Origin: UMGS1696 sp964430105
GTDB taxonomy: Bacteria > Bacillota > Clostridia > Oscillospirales > CAG-272
NCBI GenBank assembly: GCA_964430105.1
Contig: CAYSEF010000008.1
Coordinates: 1-57,628, forward strand
DNA length: 57,628 nucleotides
Direction: 5' to 3'
The notes beneath the pieces were generated by a model. The model saw only the letters and a list, made by a program, of their open reading frames with translations. It was not told where the DNA came from and did no database searches. Shown piece after piece: positions 16,076 to 25,723 of this stretch; the stretch's first letter is position 1, and every line of letters begins with the position of its first letter. The translations under genes and the position numbers were made by a program.

Positions 16076-19000
16076 TTATTCGTACAACTTGCCGTACTTA
16101 GTAAGTCTGTCGTACTTAGCCTTAGCATTAGCTTCAGCCTTTTCGAAGAGTTCAGCTGCACGTTCAGGATTTGTCTGAGCGAGACGGCTGTAACGGTTTT
16201 CAGACTTAATGAAGTCGATGTAGGAAGCTGTAGGTTCCTTGCTGTCAAGAGTGAAAGGATTCTTGCCTTCAGCCTTGAGAGTAGGATTGTAACGGAACAT
16301 CTGCCAGTAACCAGCATCAACAGCCTTCTTCATTTCGAGCTGGCAGTTAGCCATAGTGCCCTTAATGCCATGCATTTCACAAGGAGCGTAGCCGATGATG
16401 ATTGAAGGACCCGGATATGCTTCAGCTTCGGTAAGAGCCTTGAGAAGCTGATTCATATCAGCACCCATAGCAACCTGAGCAACATAAACATAACCATAAG
16501 ACATAGCGATTTCAGCGAGATTCTTCTTGCCGATAGCCTTACCTGCAGCAGCGAACTGCGCAACCTGACCGATATTAGAAGACTTAGAAGCCTGTCCACC
16601 GGTATTAGAGTAAACTTCGGTATCGAATACCATAATGTTTACATCTTCACCAGAAGCGATAACATGGTCGAGACCACCGAAACCAATATCGTAAGCCCAA
16701 CCGTCACCACCGAAGATCCATACGGACTTCTTAGCGAGGTAATCCTTTTCTGCAAGGATTTCTTCAGCGAGAGCACAAGCTGCACAATCACAGTTCTTGC
16801 CTTCAGCCTTAAGAGCCTTGAAGTGTTCAACCTTTTCGTCTGCCTTATCACCGAATACCTTCTTGCCTGCTTCGGAGGATGCAAAAGCAATACCTTCATC
16901 AGCAGTAACAATACCGTTTTCGAGAGTAGCAACGAGTTTTGCTGTAGCTTCAGTATTGGTCTTACCATCATTAAATGTATCAAGCCATTCCTGACCTGCA
17001 ACCTTAATGTCTTCAACTACCCATTCAATTGCCATAAGATTCTTAACCTTTTCGGCAATACGATTACGGATAGTCTTCTGACCGAGGTACATACCAAGAC
17101 CATGTTCAGCGTTATCTTCGAAGAGAGAGTTAGCCCATGCCGGACCACGACCTGTAGCGTTGTTTACGGTGTAAGGTGTGGAAGGAGCAGAACCACCCCA
17201 AATAGAGGAACAACCTGTAGCATTGGAGATGTACATTCTTTCACCGAAGAGCTGTGTGATAAGACGTGCATATGAAGTTTCAGCACAACCTGCACAAGAA
17301 CCGGAGAACTCGAGGAGAGGCTGCTTGAACTGGGAACCCTTAACAGTAGCATTGATAAGTTCAGGCTTTTCGGATACATTAGCAACTGCGTAATCCCACG
17401 GAGCCTGCTGATCATCCTGAGTTTCACGGAGAACCATCTGAATAGCCTTCTTGTCAGTGCCATCCTTTTCAGCCTTAGCAGTAACAGGACAAGCCTTTAC
17501 ACAGAGGGTACAACCCATACAGTCAAGAGGAGAAACAGCCATTGTAAACTTATAATCAGTCTTTACTACAGGCTTAGCGGTGAACTTAGTGCCTTCGGGA
17601 GCGTTAGCAGCTTCTTCTGCGTTCATAGCGAACGGACGAATAGCAGCATGCGGACATACAAATGCACAGTTGTTACACTGGATACAGTTTTCAGGAATCC
17701 ATTCAGGAACATAAACAGCTACGCCACGCTTTTCGGAAGCAGCAGCACCCTGCGGGAAAGTACCGTCAACATAATCAGTGAATGCGGAAACAGGGAGACT
17801 ATCACCTGCCATTGCGCCAACAGGTTCAACTACGCTGTTAACGAACTTAGCAAGTTCAGCTCTCTTAGAAACATAAGCGGACTTAGGAGCATCCGGAGCA
17901 ACATTCTTCCAAGATTCGGGAACTGTTACTTCAACAAACGCATCAGCACCTGCATCAATAGCGGCATAGTTGAGGTCAACCATAGCCTGACCCTTCTTGA
18001 TGTAGGACTTGTAAGCCATCTTCTTCATGTACTCGATAGCTTCGTCCTTAGGAAGAATGTTAGCGAGTGCGAAGAATGCAGACTGAAGAACGGTGTTCTT
18101 AACCTTAGCATTACCGATCTGCTTTGTAGCGATAGTAGTAGCGTTGATTGTATAGAACTTTACGTTATTATTAGCGATATAGGTCTTAACCTTAGCAGGG
18201 AGATGTTCTTCAAGTTCTTCTGCACTCCATGCGCAGTCAAGAAGGAAAGTACCACCCGGCTTAATGTCACTTACCATATCATACTTGGTGAGGTAAGAAG
18301 AGTTATGGCAAGCTACGAAGTCAGCCTTATTGATGTAGTAAGGGCTCTTGATAGGCTTGTCACCGAAACGGAGGTGAGAAATGGTAATACCACCAGTCTT
18401 CTTTGAGTCGTACTGGAAGTAAGCCTGAATATACTTATCTGTGTGGTCACCGATGATCTTGATGGAGTTCTTGTTTGCACCAACAGTACCGTCACCACCG
18501 AGACCCCAGAACTTGCAGGAGATAGTACCCTTAGCAGAAGTATCAGGAGCAGGCTTTTCTTCGAGAGAAAGACCGGTAACGTCATCTACGATACCAATAG
18601 TGAAGCTGTTCTTAGGAGTATCCTGTGCGAGGTTTTCATAGACAGCAAAGATGGACTGCGGAGGAGTATCCTTGGAGCCAAGACCGTAACGACCACCAAC
18701 AACCTTGATATCATTTCTTCCCATTACAGAAAGAGCAGTAACAACGTCGAGGTAAAGAGGTTCGCCAAGAGCACCGGGTTCCTTAGTTCTGTCAAGTACA
18801 GCAATCTTCTTAACAGTAGCAGGGATAGCTTCAGAAAGCTTAGCTGCTACGAAAGGACGATACAGACGTACCTTAACGAGACCAACCTTTTCACCGGCTG
18901 CAAGCATGTAATCGATAACTTCTTCAGCAACGTCACAAACGGAACCCATAGCAACGATAACACGTTCAGCGTCCGGGGCACCATAGTAGTTGAAGAGCTT

Positions 19001-19774
19001 GTAATCAGTACCGATCTTAGCGTTAACCTTATCCATGTATTCTTCTACGATAGCAGGGAAAGCATCATAGAACTTGTTGCATGCTTCTCTGTGCTGGAAG
19101 AAGATATCGCCGTTTTCAGCGGAACCACGAAGAACAGGATGTTCAGGATTGATAGCACGAGCACGGAATGCTGCGATAGCATCCTTGTCAACCATTTCCT
19201 TGAGATCTTCATAATCCCATGTTTCGATCTTCTGAATTTCGTGAGAAGTTCTGAAACCGTCGAAGAAGTTAAGAACAGGAACACGACCCTTGATAGTAGC
19301 GAGATGAGCAACTGCACCAAGGTCCATAACTTCCTGCGGGTTAGATTCAGCCATCATAGCGAAACCTGTCTGACGGCACGCATAAACGTCTGAGTGGTCA
19401 CCAAAAATGTTGAGTGCATGAGAAGCTACGCAACGTGCGGAAACATGAATAACACAAGGGAGAAGTTCACCAGCAATCTTATACATATTCGGGATCATAA
19501 GAAGAAGACCCTGAGATGCGGTGTATGTAGTCGTAAGAGCACCTGCTGCGAGAGAACCATGAACGGCACCTGCTGCACCTGCTTCAGACTGCATTTCGAC
19601 AACCTTAACGGTGTCACCCATAATGTTCTTCAAGCCGCCGGCGGACCATGTGTCGGTTACGTCAGCCATAACAGAAGAAGGCGTGATGGGGTAGATGGCA
19701 GCAACTTCCGTAAACGCATAAGAAGCGTGAGCGGCAGCTGTGTTACCATCCATGGAAAGCATTTTTCTTGCCAT
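16076..19774 (-). CDS. nifJ: Pyruvate:ferredoxin (flavodoxin) oxidoreductase
   Basis: Cytosolic fused-type PFOR of 1232 residues, converting pyruvate and CoA to acetyl-CoA and CO2 with reduction of ferredoxin: the hallmark of anaerobic Clostridial metabolism. Order of domains: N-terminal pyrimidine-binding domain (MDGNTAAAHASYAFTEVAAI), transketolase-like and gamma domains, two 4Fe-4S clusters near residues 690-760 (CIQCNNCAFVCPHA and CMGCTLCVKACPV), then the TPP domain with CAGCAETSYARL, GCSSIWGG, the proximal cluster Cys residues and GDGWAYDIGFGG/SNTGGQASKSS. GGAGG precedes the ATG. Codon bias is extreme, consistent with a very abundant protein. Own promoter and terminator. Long open frames on the opposite strand are artefacts of this bias. 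Confidence 0.98.
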   Translation of the reverse strand: MARKMLSMDGNTAAAHASYAFTEVAAIYPITPSSVMADVTDTWSAGGLKNIMGDTVKVVEMQSEAGAAGAVHGSLAAGALTTTYTASQGLLLMIPNMYKIAGELLPCVIHVSARCVASHALNIFGDHSDVYACRQTGFAMMAESNPQEVMDLGAVAHLATIKGRVPVLNFFDGFRTSHEIQKIETWDYEDLKEMVDKDAIAAFRARAINPEHPVLRGSAENGDIFFQHREACNKFYDAFPAIVEEYMDKVNAKIGTDYKLFNYYGAPDAERVIVAMGSVCDVAEEVIDYMLAAGEKVGLVKVRLYRPFVAAKLSEAIPATVKKIAVLDRTKEPGALGEPLYLDVVTALSVMGRNDIKVVGGRYGLGSKDTPPQSIFAVYENLAQDTPKNSFTIGIVDDVTGLSLEEKPAPDTSAKGTISCKFWGLGGDGTVGANKNSIKIIGDHTDKYIQAYFQYDSKKTGGITISHLRFGDKPIKSPYYINKADFVACHNSSYLTKYDMVSDIKPGGTFLLDCAWSAEELEEHLPAKVKTYIANNNVKFYTINATTIATKQIGNAKVKNTVLQSAFFALANILPKDEAIEYMKKMAYKSYIKKGQAMVDLNYAAIDAGADAFVEVTVPESWKNVAPDAPKSAYVSKRAELAKFVNSVVEPVGAMAGDSLPVSAFTDYVDGTFPQGAAASEKRGVAVYVPEWIPENCIQCNNCAFVCPHAAIRPFAMNAEEAANAPEGTKFTAKPVVKTDYKFTMAVSPLDCMGCTLCVKACPVTAKAEKDGTDKKAIQMVLRETQDDQQAPWDYAVANVSEKPELINATVKGSQFKQPLLEFSGSCAGCAETSYARLITQLFGERMYISNATGCSSIWGGSAPSTPYTVNNATGRGPAWANSLFEDNAEHGLGMYLGQKTIRNRIAEKVKNLMAIEWVVEDIKVAGQEWLDTFNDGKTNTEATAKLVATLENGIVTADEGIAFASSEAGKKVFGDKADEKVEHFKALKAEGKNCDCAACALAEEILAEKDYLAKKSVWIFGGDGWAYDIGFGGLDHVIASGEDVNIMVFDTEVYSNTGGQASKSSNIGQVAQFAAAGKAIGKKNLAEIAMSYGYVYVAQVAMGADMNQLLKALTEAEAYPGPSIIIGYAPCEMHGIKGTMANCQLEMKKAVDAGYWQMFRYNPTLKAEGKNPFTLDSKEPTASYIDFIKSENRYSRLAQTNPERAAELFEKAEANAKAKYDRLTKYGKLYE

Positions 19775-19855
19775 GTCTATATATCCTCCATAAAATTATG
19801 AATAAACAAAATATAATTGAAACCGTAAATATCCACGGTAAATTACATCTAATAT

Positions 19856-19884
19856 ATTATAACGCAAACAAACTAAAAAGTAAA
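19856..19884 (-). promoter_or_regulatory. Promoter of the PFOR gene
   Basis: Minus-strand TTTACT (19884-19879), 17-nt spacer, TATAAT (19861-19856). The leader of about 75 nt contains a small inverted repeat ACCGT/ACGGT (19822-19839). Confidence 0.7.
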
Positions 19885-19991
19885 GCGTTTTCGAGCAACT
19901 AATCAAAAAAAATCTGATTTTTTTAAAAAGCTAACGATAAACGATAAAAATTGTCAAAAAGAATAATAGAAAAATATTCTTTTATAAAATC

Positions 19992-20025
19992 AAAAAAAGA
20001 GCCATGATCAAACAATCATAGCTCT
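19992..20025 (-). terminator. Terminator after typA
   Basis: 11-bp stem AGAGCTATGAT/ATCATGGCTCT on the minus strand (20025-20015 with 20008-19998), followed by a run of Ts down to 19992. Confidence 0.93.
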
Positions 20026-20034
20026 AAATATTTC

Positions 20035-21861
20035 TTAGCCCTTAGCTTTAGCTTCAGCCTTGAGTCTTAATTCGGTATTCAATATCTTTTTGCGAAGACG
20101 AAGTGATTTAGGGGTAACTTCAATAAGTTCGTCTTCAGAAATAAATTCAATAGCCTGTTCAAGAGAGAATATCTTAGGTGTAACCAAACGGAGCGCTTCA
20201 TCAGCACCTGCAGAGCGAATAGCAGTAAGATGCTTCTTTTTGCAAACATTAACAGCGATATCAACCTTTTTGGGACATTCACCAACGAGCATTCCTTCGT
20301 AAACCGGAGTCTGAACACCGATAAACATAGTACCTCTGTCCTGTGCATTAAACAGACCGTATGATGTAGCCTCGCCATCTTCACTTGCAACAAGAGAACC
20401 GGTGAAACGTGTTACGACATCACCCTTGTATGGCTGATAGCTATCAAACAGCGTGTTGAGAATACCCTCTCCGCGAGTATCGGTCATAAATTCACTTCTA
20501 TAACCAAAGAGGCAACGGGAAGGAATCAAATATTCAATTCTCATACGTGAACCATGCAGTCCCATTTCAAGAAGCTCACCTTTACGCGCACCGAGCTTTT
20601 CCACAACTGCACCAACACATTCTTCGGGAACATCAATAGAAACTTTTTCCATTGGTTCGCATCTAACACCATCAATATCCTTGTAAATAACACGAGGAGT
20701 AGAGCAACAAATTTCGTAACCTTCACGACGCATTGTTTCGATAAGGATTGAGAGATGCATTTCGCCACGTCCGCAAACCTTAAACGAATCTGTGGTTTCA
20801 CCATCAGAAACACGGAGTGATACATCCTTAAGAGTTTCCTTGTAGAGACGTTCACGTATCTGTCTGGAGGTTACAAACTTGCCTTCACGTCCTGCAAACG
20901 GGCTATCATTTACAGAGAAAGTCATCTCAAGAGTAGGTTCACTAACTTTTACAAACTCAAGAGGAGTCGGATCAAGCGGGGAAGCTATGGTATCGCCTAT
21001 GGTAATGTTTTCTGCACCTGAGAAACAAACAATATCGCCCATTTTAGCTTCTGTAACAGCTTTTCTTTCAAGACCATCGATTTCATAAAGCGAAACGATC
21101 TTTGTTTTCTTGGCAGGTTCGTCAGGAGTGTGATAGTTTGTAATAACAACTTCCTCACCCTGATGAATAGTACCGCGTTCTATTCTGCCTATACCGATAC
21201 GACCTACATACTCGTTATAGTCAATAGAAGATACAAGAAGCTGTAAGGGTTCTTCTATCTCACCCTCAGGAGCAGGGATGTAATCAAGAATAGTATCGAA
21301 CAGGCAGTCAAGGTTATCGCCCATTTCATAAGGATTCAAAGAAGCTTTACCTGTACGACCACTACAGAAAAGCACAGGAGAATCAAGCTGTTCATCAGTT
21401 GCATCAAGGTCAATAAGAAGTTCAAGAACTTCATCGGGCACTTCATCGAGTCTCGCATCAGGTCTGTCGATCTTATTAACAACAACAATAACGCGATGTC
21501 CAAGCTCCATTGCACGTTTAAGAACAAAACGTGTCTGTGGCATAGGGCCTTCTGCTGCATCAACAAGAAGGATTACACCGTTTACCATTTTCAAAATACG
21601 TTCAACTTCGCCACCGAAGTCAGCGTGACCGGGAGTGTCAACTATATTTATCTTAACGCCATTTCTTACAACAGAAGTGTTTTTTGCCAGGATAGTAATA
21701 CCACGTTCTCTTTCAAGGTCACCGGAGTCCATAACTCTTTCACGAACGACCTGCTTGTCATGATAAGTGTCGCACTGCTTAAGCATCTGGTCTACCAGAG
21801 TTGTCTTACCATGGTCAACGTGCGCAATAATGGCTACATTACGAAGGTCTTCTCTGATCAA
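20035..21861 (-). CDS. typA: Translational GTPase TypA/BipA
   Basis: Ribosome-associated GTPase of the EF-G class that aids large-subunit assembly and cold or stress adaptation. 608 residues: G1 AHVDHGKTTLVD, G2 RERGITI, G3 DTPGHADFGGEVER, G4 NKIDR, then domain II and the BipA-specific C-terminus (GRGEMHLSILIETMRREGYE, MTDTRGEGILN). The only suitable start is TTG at 21861 in front of IREDLRNVAIIAHVDHGKT, with GGTGG upstream; this non-ATG start may limit expression. A stable hairpin lies in the leader. Own terminator. Confidence 0.96.
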   Translation of the reverse strand: MIREDLRNVAIIAHVDHGKTTLVDQMLKQCDTYHDKQVVRERVMDSGDLERERGITILAKNTSVVRNGVKINIVDTPGHADFGGEVERILKMVNGVILLVDAAEGPMPQTRFVLKRAMELGHRVIVVVNKIDRPDARLDEVPDEVLELLIDLDATDEQLDSPVLFCSGRTGKASLNPYEMGDNLDCLFDTILDYIPAPEGEIEEPLQLLVSSIDYNEYVGRIGIGRIERGTIHQGEEVVITNYHTPDEPAKKTKIVSLYEIDGLERKAVTEAKMGDIVCFSGAENITIGDTIASPLDPTPLEFVKVSEPTLEMTFSVNDSPFAGREGKFVTSRQIRERLYKETLKDVSLRVSDGETTDSFKVCGRGEMHLSILIETMRREGYEICCSTPRVIYKDIDGVRCEPMEKVSIDVPEECVGAVVEKLGARKGELLEMGLHGSRMRIEYLIPSRCLFGYRSEFMTDTRGEGILNTLFDSYQPYKGDVVTRFTGSLVASEDGEATSYGLFNAQDRGTMFIGVQTPVYEGMLVGECPKKVDIAVNVCKKKHLTAIRSAGADEALRLVTPKIFSLEQAIEFISEDELIEVTPKSLRLRKKILNTELRLKAEAKAKG

Positions 21862-21876
21862 AACTATTCCACCTGT

Positions 21877-21902
21877 TTATCCGCCGGTTCTGTTGCGGAT
21901 AA
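21877..21902 (-). promoter_or_regulatory. Leader hairpin directly upstream of the typA ribosome site
   Basis: Perfect 8-bp stem TTATCCGC/GCGGATAA (21902-21895 with 21884-21877, 10-nt loop) about 4 nt before AGGTGG. It has no T-tract, so it is not a terminator; an effect on translation initiation is inference. Confidence 0.45.
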
Positions 21903-21939
21903 AATCCTTTCGCATTAATAATCACATTCTAACTATGAA

Positions 21940-21945
21940 ATTATA
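21940..21945 (-). promoter_or_regulatory. Candidate -10 box of typA
   Basis: Minus-strand TATAAT (21945-21940), about 80 nt before the start codon. No convincing -35 hexamer is visible at the right distance (TTTATT at best). Confidence 0.4.
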
Positions 21946-22057
21946 TCACAAATGAGCGAGAAAATAAAGGATAACTGCTCAAAAAAAGCAATTTCGGCAC
22001 TTTGTAGAAAAGTTAAAGCGGTAAAATGGATTTTTTTGTAATCCGTTCAGATAATAC

Positions 22058-24631
22058 CTACTCTTCACTCCAAAAATCATCCAGTATAGTGCGAAGAGAA
22101 TTTGTATTTCCGGTATATCTCATGTGTCGCCAGTGAGATGGAAACAGTATTTTTAAATTTGGATCGTTCAGCCGATCATCTATAAGCACGATAACACCTC
22201 TATCGTTTTCAGAACGAATAACACGTCCGGCTGCCTGCAAAACTTTATTCATTCCGGGACAAGTGTATGCAAACTCATGACCACGCTCAGTCTTCTCGTC
22301 ATAATATGCAGCCATAATGTTTCGTTCCGCAGACAACTGAGGCATACCGGTACCGATGATTATTGCACCTATGAGACTTTCGCCGGCAAGGTCAATACCT
22401 TCAGAAAACATACCTCCAAGCACACAGAAGCCTACGACCGAACGGTGCTTTCCTTCTCTGAAAATCTCTATAAAACGCTCTCTTTCGCGTAAACTCATGC
22501 CTGTTTTCTGCATAATTATTGCACAATCAAGTCCCATTCCCGCGAACACACGACAGACTTTTTTCATATAATCGTAAGAGGGGAAGTAAACCAAATAATT
22601 TCCCTCGCGCGCCATAATTGTTTCGGCAATTACTTCAGCGCAGTCATATATGGTATTTCGGCGGTCATTAAGACGTGTGCTTATTGAGTCGAACGCCACA
22701 ATACAAAGATTGTCTTTTTCATAAGGTGATTCAAGCTCCAATACTTCAGCATCTGTCATACCGGTTACTTCGCAAAAATATTCCATCGGCGAAAGTGTTG
22801 CTGAAAACAATATTGAAGAACGGGCGACAGACAGCATTTTTTCCAGTATTCCGGCGGGATCAAGGCACAAAAGTTGTAAAGTCATATCGTCATTTGCACG
22901 TGCGGCAAAAAATCGAAAGCTTTCGTCAAAAAATGATGCAGAAAAAGACACTTTATTTAGTTGTCTGTAATACGGTTCGAGAACATCAGCATAATCATGT
23001 CCGTCGCTAATATATTTACCCAGCAGTCTTGAAAAATTATTAACTGTACGTATAAGCTCATTGTCGATGCGGTGCGATTCATAATATCCGTGGTAAATCT
23101 CACCATTTTGAGTTACGCTTATGTGTTCATTTTCTGTACACAACATTCGTATGTGTGCCATAGCTTGGTAAAATTCCTGCGCACGTGCACTATATTCCGA
23201 ATCTCCAATAAATACATCATCAGCAAAGTTTCGCAGCGTTTCAGCTGTTTCCATTTTCAATGATGAGGAATAAGTGTTGCGTGTTCTATCAGGCAAATTG
23301 TGTGCTTCGTCAAATAGAAAAATATACTTTTCATTTGAATTCACATTCTTGAAATATCTGCGAAAACGAACGTTATCGTCTATAACGTAATTGTAATCAC
23401 AAACTATTACCATGCACGATTCAGACAGATCGAGTGATAATTCATACGGGCAGACATCATGCTTCTCAGCAATTTTCTTTATTCTTTCCACAGTATAAAT
23501 CGTATCTTCGCTTTTCAACAATTCATACAATGCGTCAAGTTCACGTTCTCTATATGAAATATATGTTTTACCAAAATCATGGCTGATACTGTCAGTTTTC
23601 TCACAACCTCTGCAGGATGAAATTAAGTTGTCTTTTTTGTTTTTTCCGAAAGGGCAGACTTGTTCCTTTGAGCATATCATAACAGCGCGTATGTGAGGTG
23701 CGTGTTTTGCAAGTCTTTTTAGTGCATCCATTGCCGTTTGACCTGTTATTGTCTTTGATGTGAGATAAAAGATTCTATCTGCTTTTCCATCTCCAACTGA
23801 TTTTACGGCAGGAAATAACGATGACATTGTTTTGCCTATACCTGTTGGTGCAGAAACCAAAAGAGAAGTTCCTCGTTTTATACAACGATAGGCTGTTTTG
23901 ATAAATTCCGCTTGACCTTCACGTATGCTGTGATATGGAAAAGGCATATTTTTAGCTTCATCTGCAAATACTGTATATCGTTCAGCAAAAACTTCAAGCG
24001 TAGTATATGCCCGATCAATAAGAGCTTCAAACATACGAGATAGTGCAACCTGCGTGAATTTCGCTACAAACGATACTTTATTCTCAGTCGAACGCTTAAA
24101 AAATGTTATACGTATTTTTATCTCTGATATTCCTATGGAATTAGCAAAAAGATACGCATATATAGCAGCTTGCGCAAATTGTGTTGGGTCTGAAAATGGC
24201 GATAAACCATTCTTATAGTATGCAACTTTTTTTACTTCTTCAACAGTATGTAACACACCATCATATGATATAAGATCAGCGCATCCTTGAATACAAAGCG
24301 AAAAAGCACCGCATTGTATAATTTTTTCAAGCGGTACTTCCGATTGAGTGGACTCAAGCCTGCGAACAGCATCATCTTCTATAACTTCACGCATTAACAT
24401 TCCAACACGTTTTGGAGAGATTCTTGATTCATCTGCATAGTCAGGTGTCATATTGATAGAATCTGTATTGTCGTTGATATCAGCTGCAATTTCGGCACCA
24501 CCTGCACTTGAAACATACTTACGAAACCCATACTTCTCAGTAAGCTGACGCGCATTTTCACGTTGAAAAGCATATGTAGCAAGCTCATTTACAGACATAT
24601 AAACTCGATTTTCAGCACGATCAAAGCGCAT
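22058..24631 (-). CDS. DinG/XPD-like iron-sulfur helicase with N-terminal PD-(D/E)XK nuclease-like domain
   Basis: 857 residues. Residues about 1-200 look like a RecB/Cas4-type PD-(D/E)XK domain: QGCADLI (Asp119), TVEEVKKV (Glu132-x-Lys134) and QAAIYAYLF (Gln154, Tyr158). The helicase part follows: Walker A SAPTGIGKTMSS, Cys residues in CSKEQVC, CRGC and DVCPYE positioned as in the XPD/DinG Fe-S domain, CDYNYVIDD, the DEAH box LFDEAHNL, GGMFSEGIDLAGE and QAAGRVIRSENDRG. The start at 24631 follows GGAGG; an upstream extension is not supported. XPD/DinG enzymes unwind DNA 5'-3'; a role in replication or repair of unusual structures is inference. Monocistronic. Confidence 0.9.
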   Translation of the reverse strand: MRFDRAENRVYMSVNELATYAFQRENARQLTEKYGFRKYVSSAGGAEIAADINDNTDSINMTPDYADESRISPKRVGMLMREVIEDDAVRRLESTQSEVPLEKIIQCGAFSLCIQGCADLISYDGVLHTVEEVKKVAYYKNGLSPFSDPTQFAQAAIYAYLFANSIGISEIKIRITFFKRSTENKVSFVAKFTQVALSRMFEALIDRAYTTLEVFAERYTVFADEAKNMPFPYHSIREGQAEFIKTAYRCIKRGTSLLVSAPTGIGKTMSSLFPAVKSVGDGKADRIFYLTSKTITGQTAMDALKRLAKHAPHIRAVMICSKEQVCPFGKNKKDNLISSCRGCEKTDSISHDFGKTYISYRERELDALYELLKSEDTIYTVERIKKIAEKHDVCPYELSLDLSESCMVIVCDYNYVIDDNVRFRRYFKNVNSNEKYIFLFDEAHNLPDRTRNTYSSSLKMETAETLRNFADDVFIGDSEYSARAQEFYQAMAHIRMLCTENEHISVTQNGEIYHGYYESHRIDNELIRTVNNFSRLLGKYISDGHDYADVLEPYYRQLNKVSFSASFFDESFRFFAARANDDMTLQLLCLDPAGILEKMLSVARSSILFSATLSPMEYFCEVTGMTDAEVLELESPYEKDNLCIVAFDSISTRLNDRRNTIYDCAEVIAETIMAREGNYLVYFPSYDYMKKVCRVFAGMGLDCAIIMQKTGMSLRERERFIEIFREGKHRSVVGFCVLGGMFSEGIDLAGESLIGAIIIGTGMPQLSAERNIMAAYYDEKTERGHEFAYTCPGMNKVLQAAGRVIRSENDRGVIVLIDDRLNDPNLKILFPSHWRHMRYTGNTNSLRTILDDFWSEE

Positions 24632-24760
24632 AATGAATCCTCCGATTAAAATACAATAAAAATGGGTGAATAAACACAAAATTATTATAGCATATATCGA
24701 CTTTTAAATCAATAATATGACATAACCGGATGAGAATTTCTTTCATGTAGTAATATTTTC

Positions 24761-24789
24761 TTGATTTTTGTCACAACGAGTGATATAAT
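24761..24789 (+). promoter_or_regulatory. Promoter of the zinc-ribbon gene
   Basis: TTGATT (24761-24766), 17-nt spacer, TATAAT (24784-24789). It shows that the coding region must begin downstream, at 24824. Confidence 0.8.
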
Positions 24790-24823
24790 AATATTAGTAT
24801 TTATAGAGATGGAGTTTGCCAAT

Positions 24824-25459
24824 ATGGTTTTGAATAAAAAAGAAACTACAGTCGCATATCGTTGTCCTGAATGCGGAGCCTCTGTTATGAGTTTAGTAGG
24901 TATATTCACACTAACCGCAGATATGATACGTTTAAAATGTCCGTGTGGTCAGTCGGAACTTGAAATGATATACACAAAAGATAAAAAGGTGCGCCTAAAT
25001 GTACCTTGCTTCCTTTGTCCAACACCGCACAGCTATCTTATTTCAACGCAAATGTTCTTTGATCGTGATATTTTTGCTCTCCCGTGTAGTTATTCCGGGG
25101 TTGATATATGTTTTATCGGCAAGCAAAAAAATGTCCAAGAAGCAATGGAAGCATCTGAAAAAGAGCTTATGGAAATGTTGGGAGATACCGACTTTGAAAC
25201 TCTTTCAAAAAATCGTGGCACCAATTTAGAGCTTTCAGATCCACAGGTACTCGATATAGTGCTTTATGTTGTGCATGAGCTTGCAGAAGAGGGAATGATT
25301 AAATGCAGTTGTCCCGATGGTGGCGAATATGATGTCGATATCTATGATGATCACTTAACTGTAAGGTGCAAACAATGTGGGGATAAGATCGATATTCCAA
25401 CAAACAGCATAATAGCAGCAAATGACTTCCTGGCGTGTGAAGAACTGGTATTGAAATAA
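24824..25459 (+). CDS. Zinc-ribbon hypothetical protein
   Basis: A 211-residue soluble protein that I cannot assign to a named family. It has several Cys pairs suited to zinc: YRCPECGAS near the N-terminus, CPCGQSE, CFLCPTPH in the middle, and CSCPDGG with CKQCGDK near the C-terminus, giving at least two ribbon-like modules, one at each end, around an acidic helical centre (VQEAMEASEKELMEMLGD). Start chosen at the ATG 24824: GGAG lies 9 nt upstream and the promoter covers the region before it. Proteins of this outline occur in Clostridia; function unknown. Confidence 0.75.
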   Translation: MVLNKKETTVAYRCPECGASVMSLVGIFTLTADMIRLKCPCGQSELEMIYTKDKKVRLNVPCFLCPTPHSYLISTQMFFDRDIFALPCSYSGVDICFIGKQKNVQEAMEASEKELMEMLGDTDFETLSKNRGTNLELSDPQVLDIVLYVVHELAEEGMIKCSCPDGGEYDVDIYDDHLTVRCKQCGDKIDIPTNSIIAANDFLACEELVLK

Positions 25460-25592
25460 ATCCCAGATTATCAACTGTAACAAAAATCAAAATCTGACAT
25501 ACTATGATATCAGAGCGGCAAAGACAGATCAACCGGATCAGTTTAACATACCCGCTCAATAAAAAAACAGCCTTACGGCTCGGAGGTTTATC

Positions 25593-25691
25593 ATGGGATG
25601 CTTATGTAACATTTTTGACAGTGACACCTTCATTTGGGTAGTTGTTATTATTCTACTTCTCCTCATACTCAACTGCACCTGCTGTGGTTAA
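25593..25691 (+). CDS. Small Cys-rich membrane peptide, 32 residues
   Basis: A short open frame with a perfect GGAGG 7 nt upstream of the ATG. The product reads MGCLCNIFDSD, then the hydrophobic helix TFIWVVVIILLLLIL and a C-terminal NCTCCG. Such tiny one-helix proteins with Gly/Cys ends are common in spore formers (the YjcZ type is an analogue), and a spore or membrane location is possible but not shown. A short hairpin AGCC-TTAC-GGCT lies directly before the ribosome site, and a strong terminator follows 33 nt after the stop, so the unit looks like a real monocistronic gene. Confidence 0.72.
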   Translation: MGCLCNIFDSDTFIWVVVIILLLLILNCTCCG

Positions 25692-25723
25692 AAAATAGTG
25701 TAACTTGAGATAATCAAATAACA

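Noticed and set aside
17648..19393. Two long plus-strand open frames (252 and 316 residues) opposite PFOR
   Set aside because: They lie entirely antisense to a strongly conserved gene, have no ribosome sites and an unnatural composition, and result from the codon bias of PFOR.
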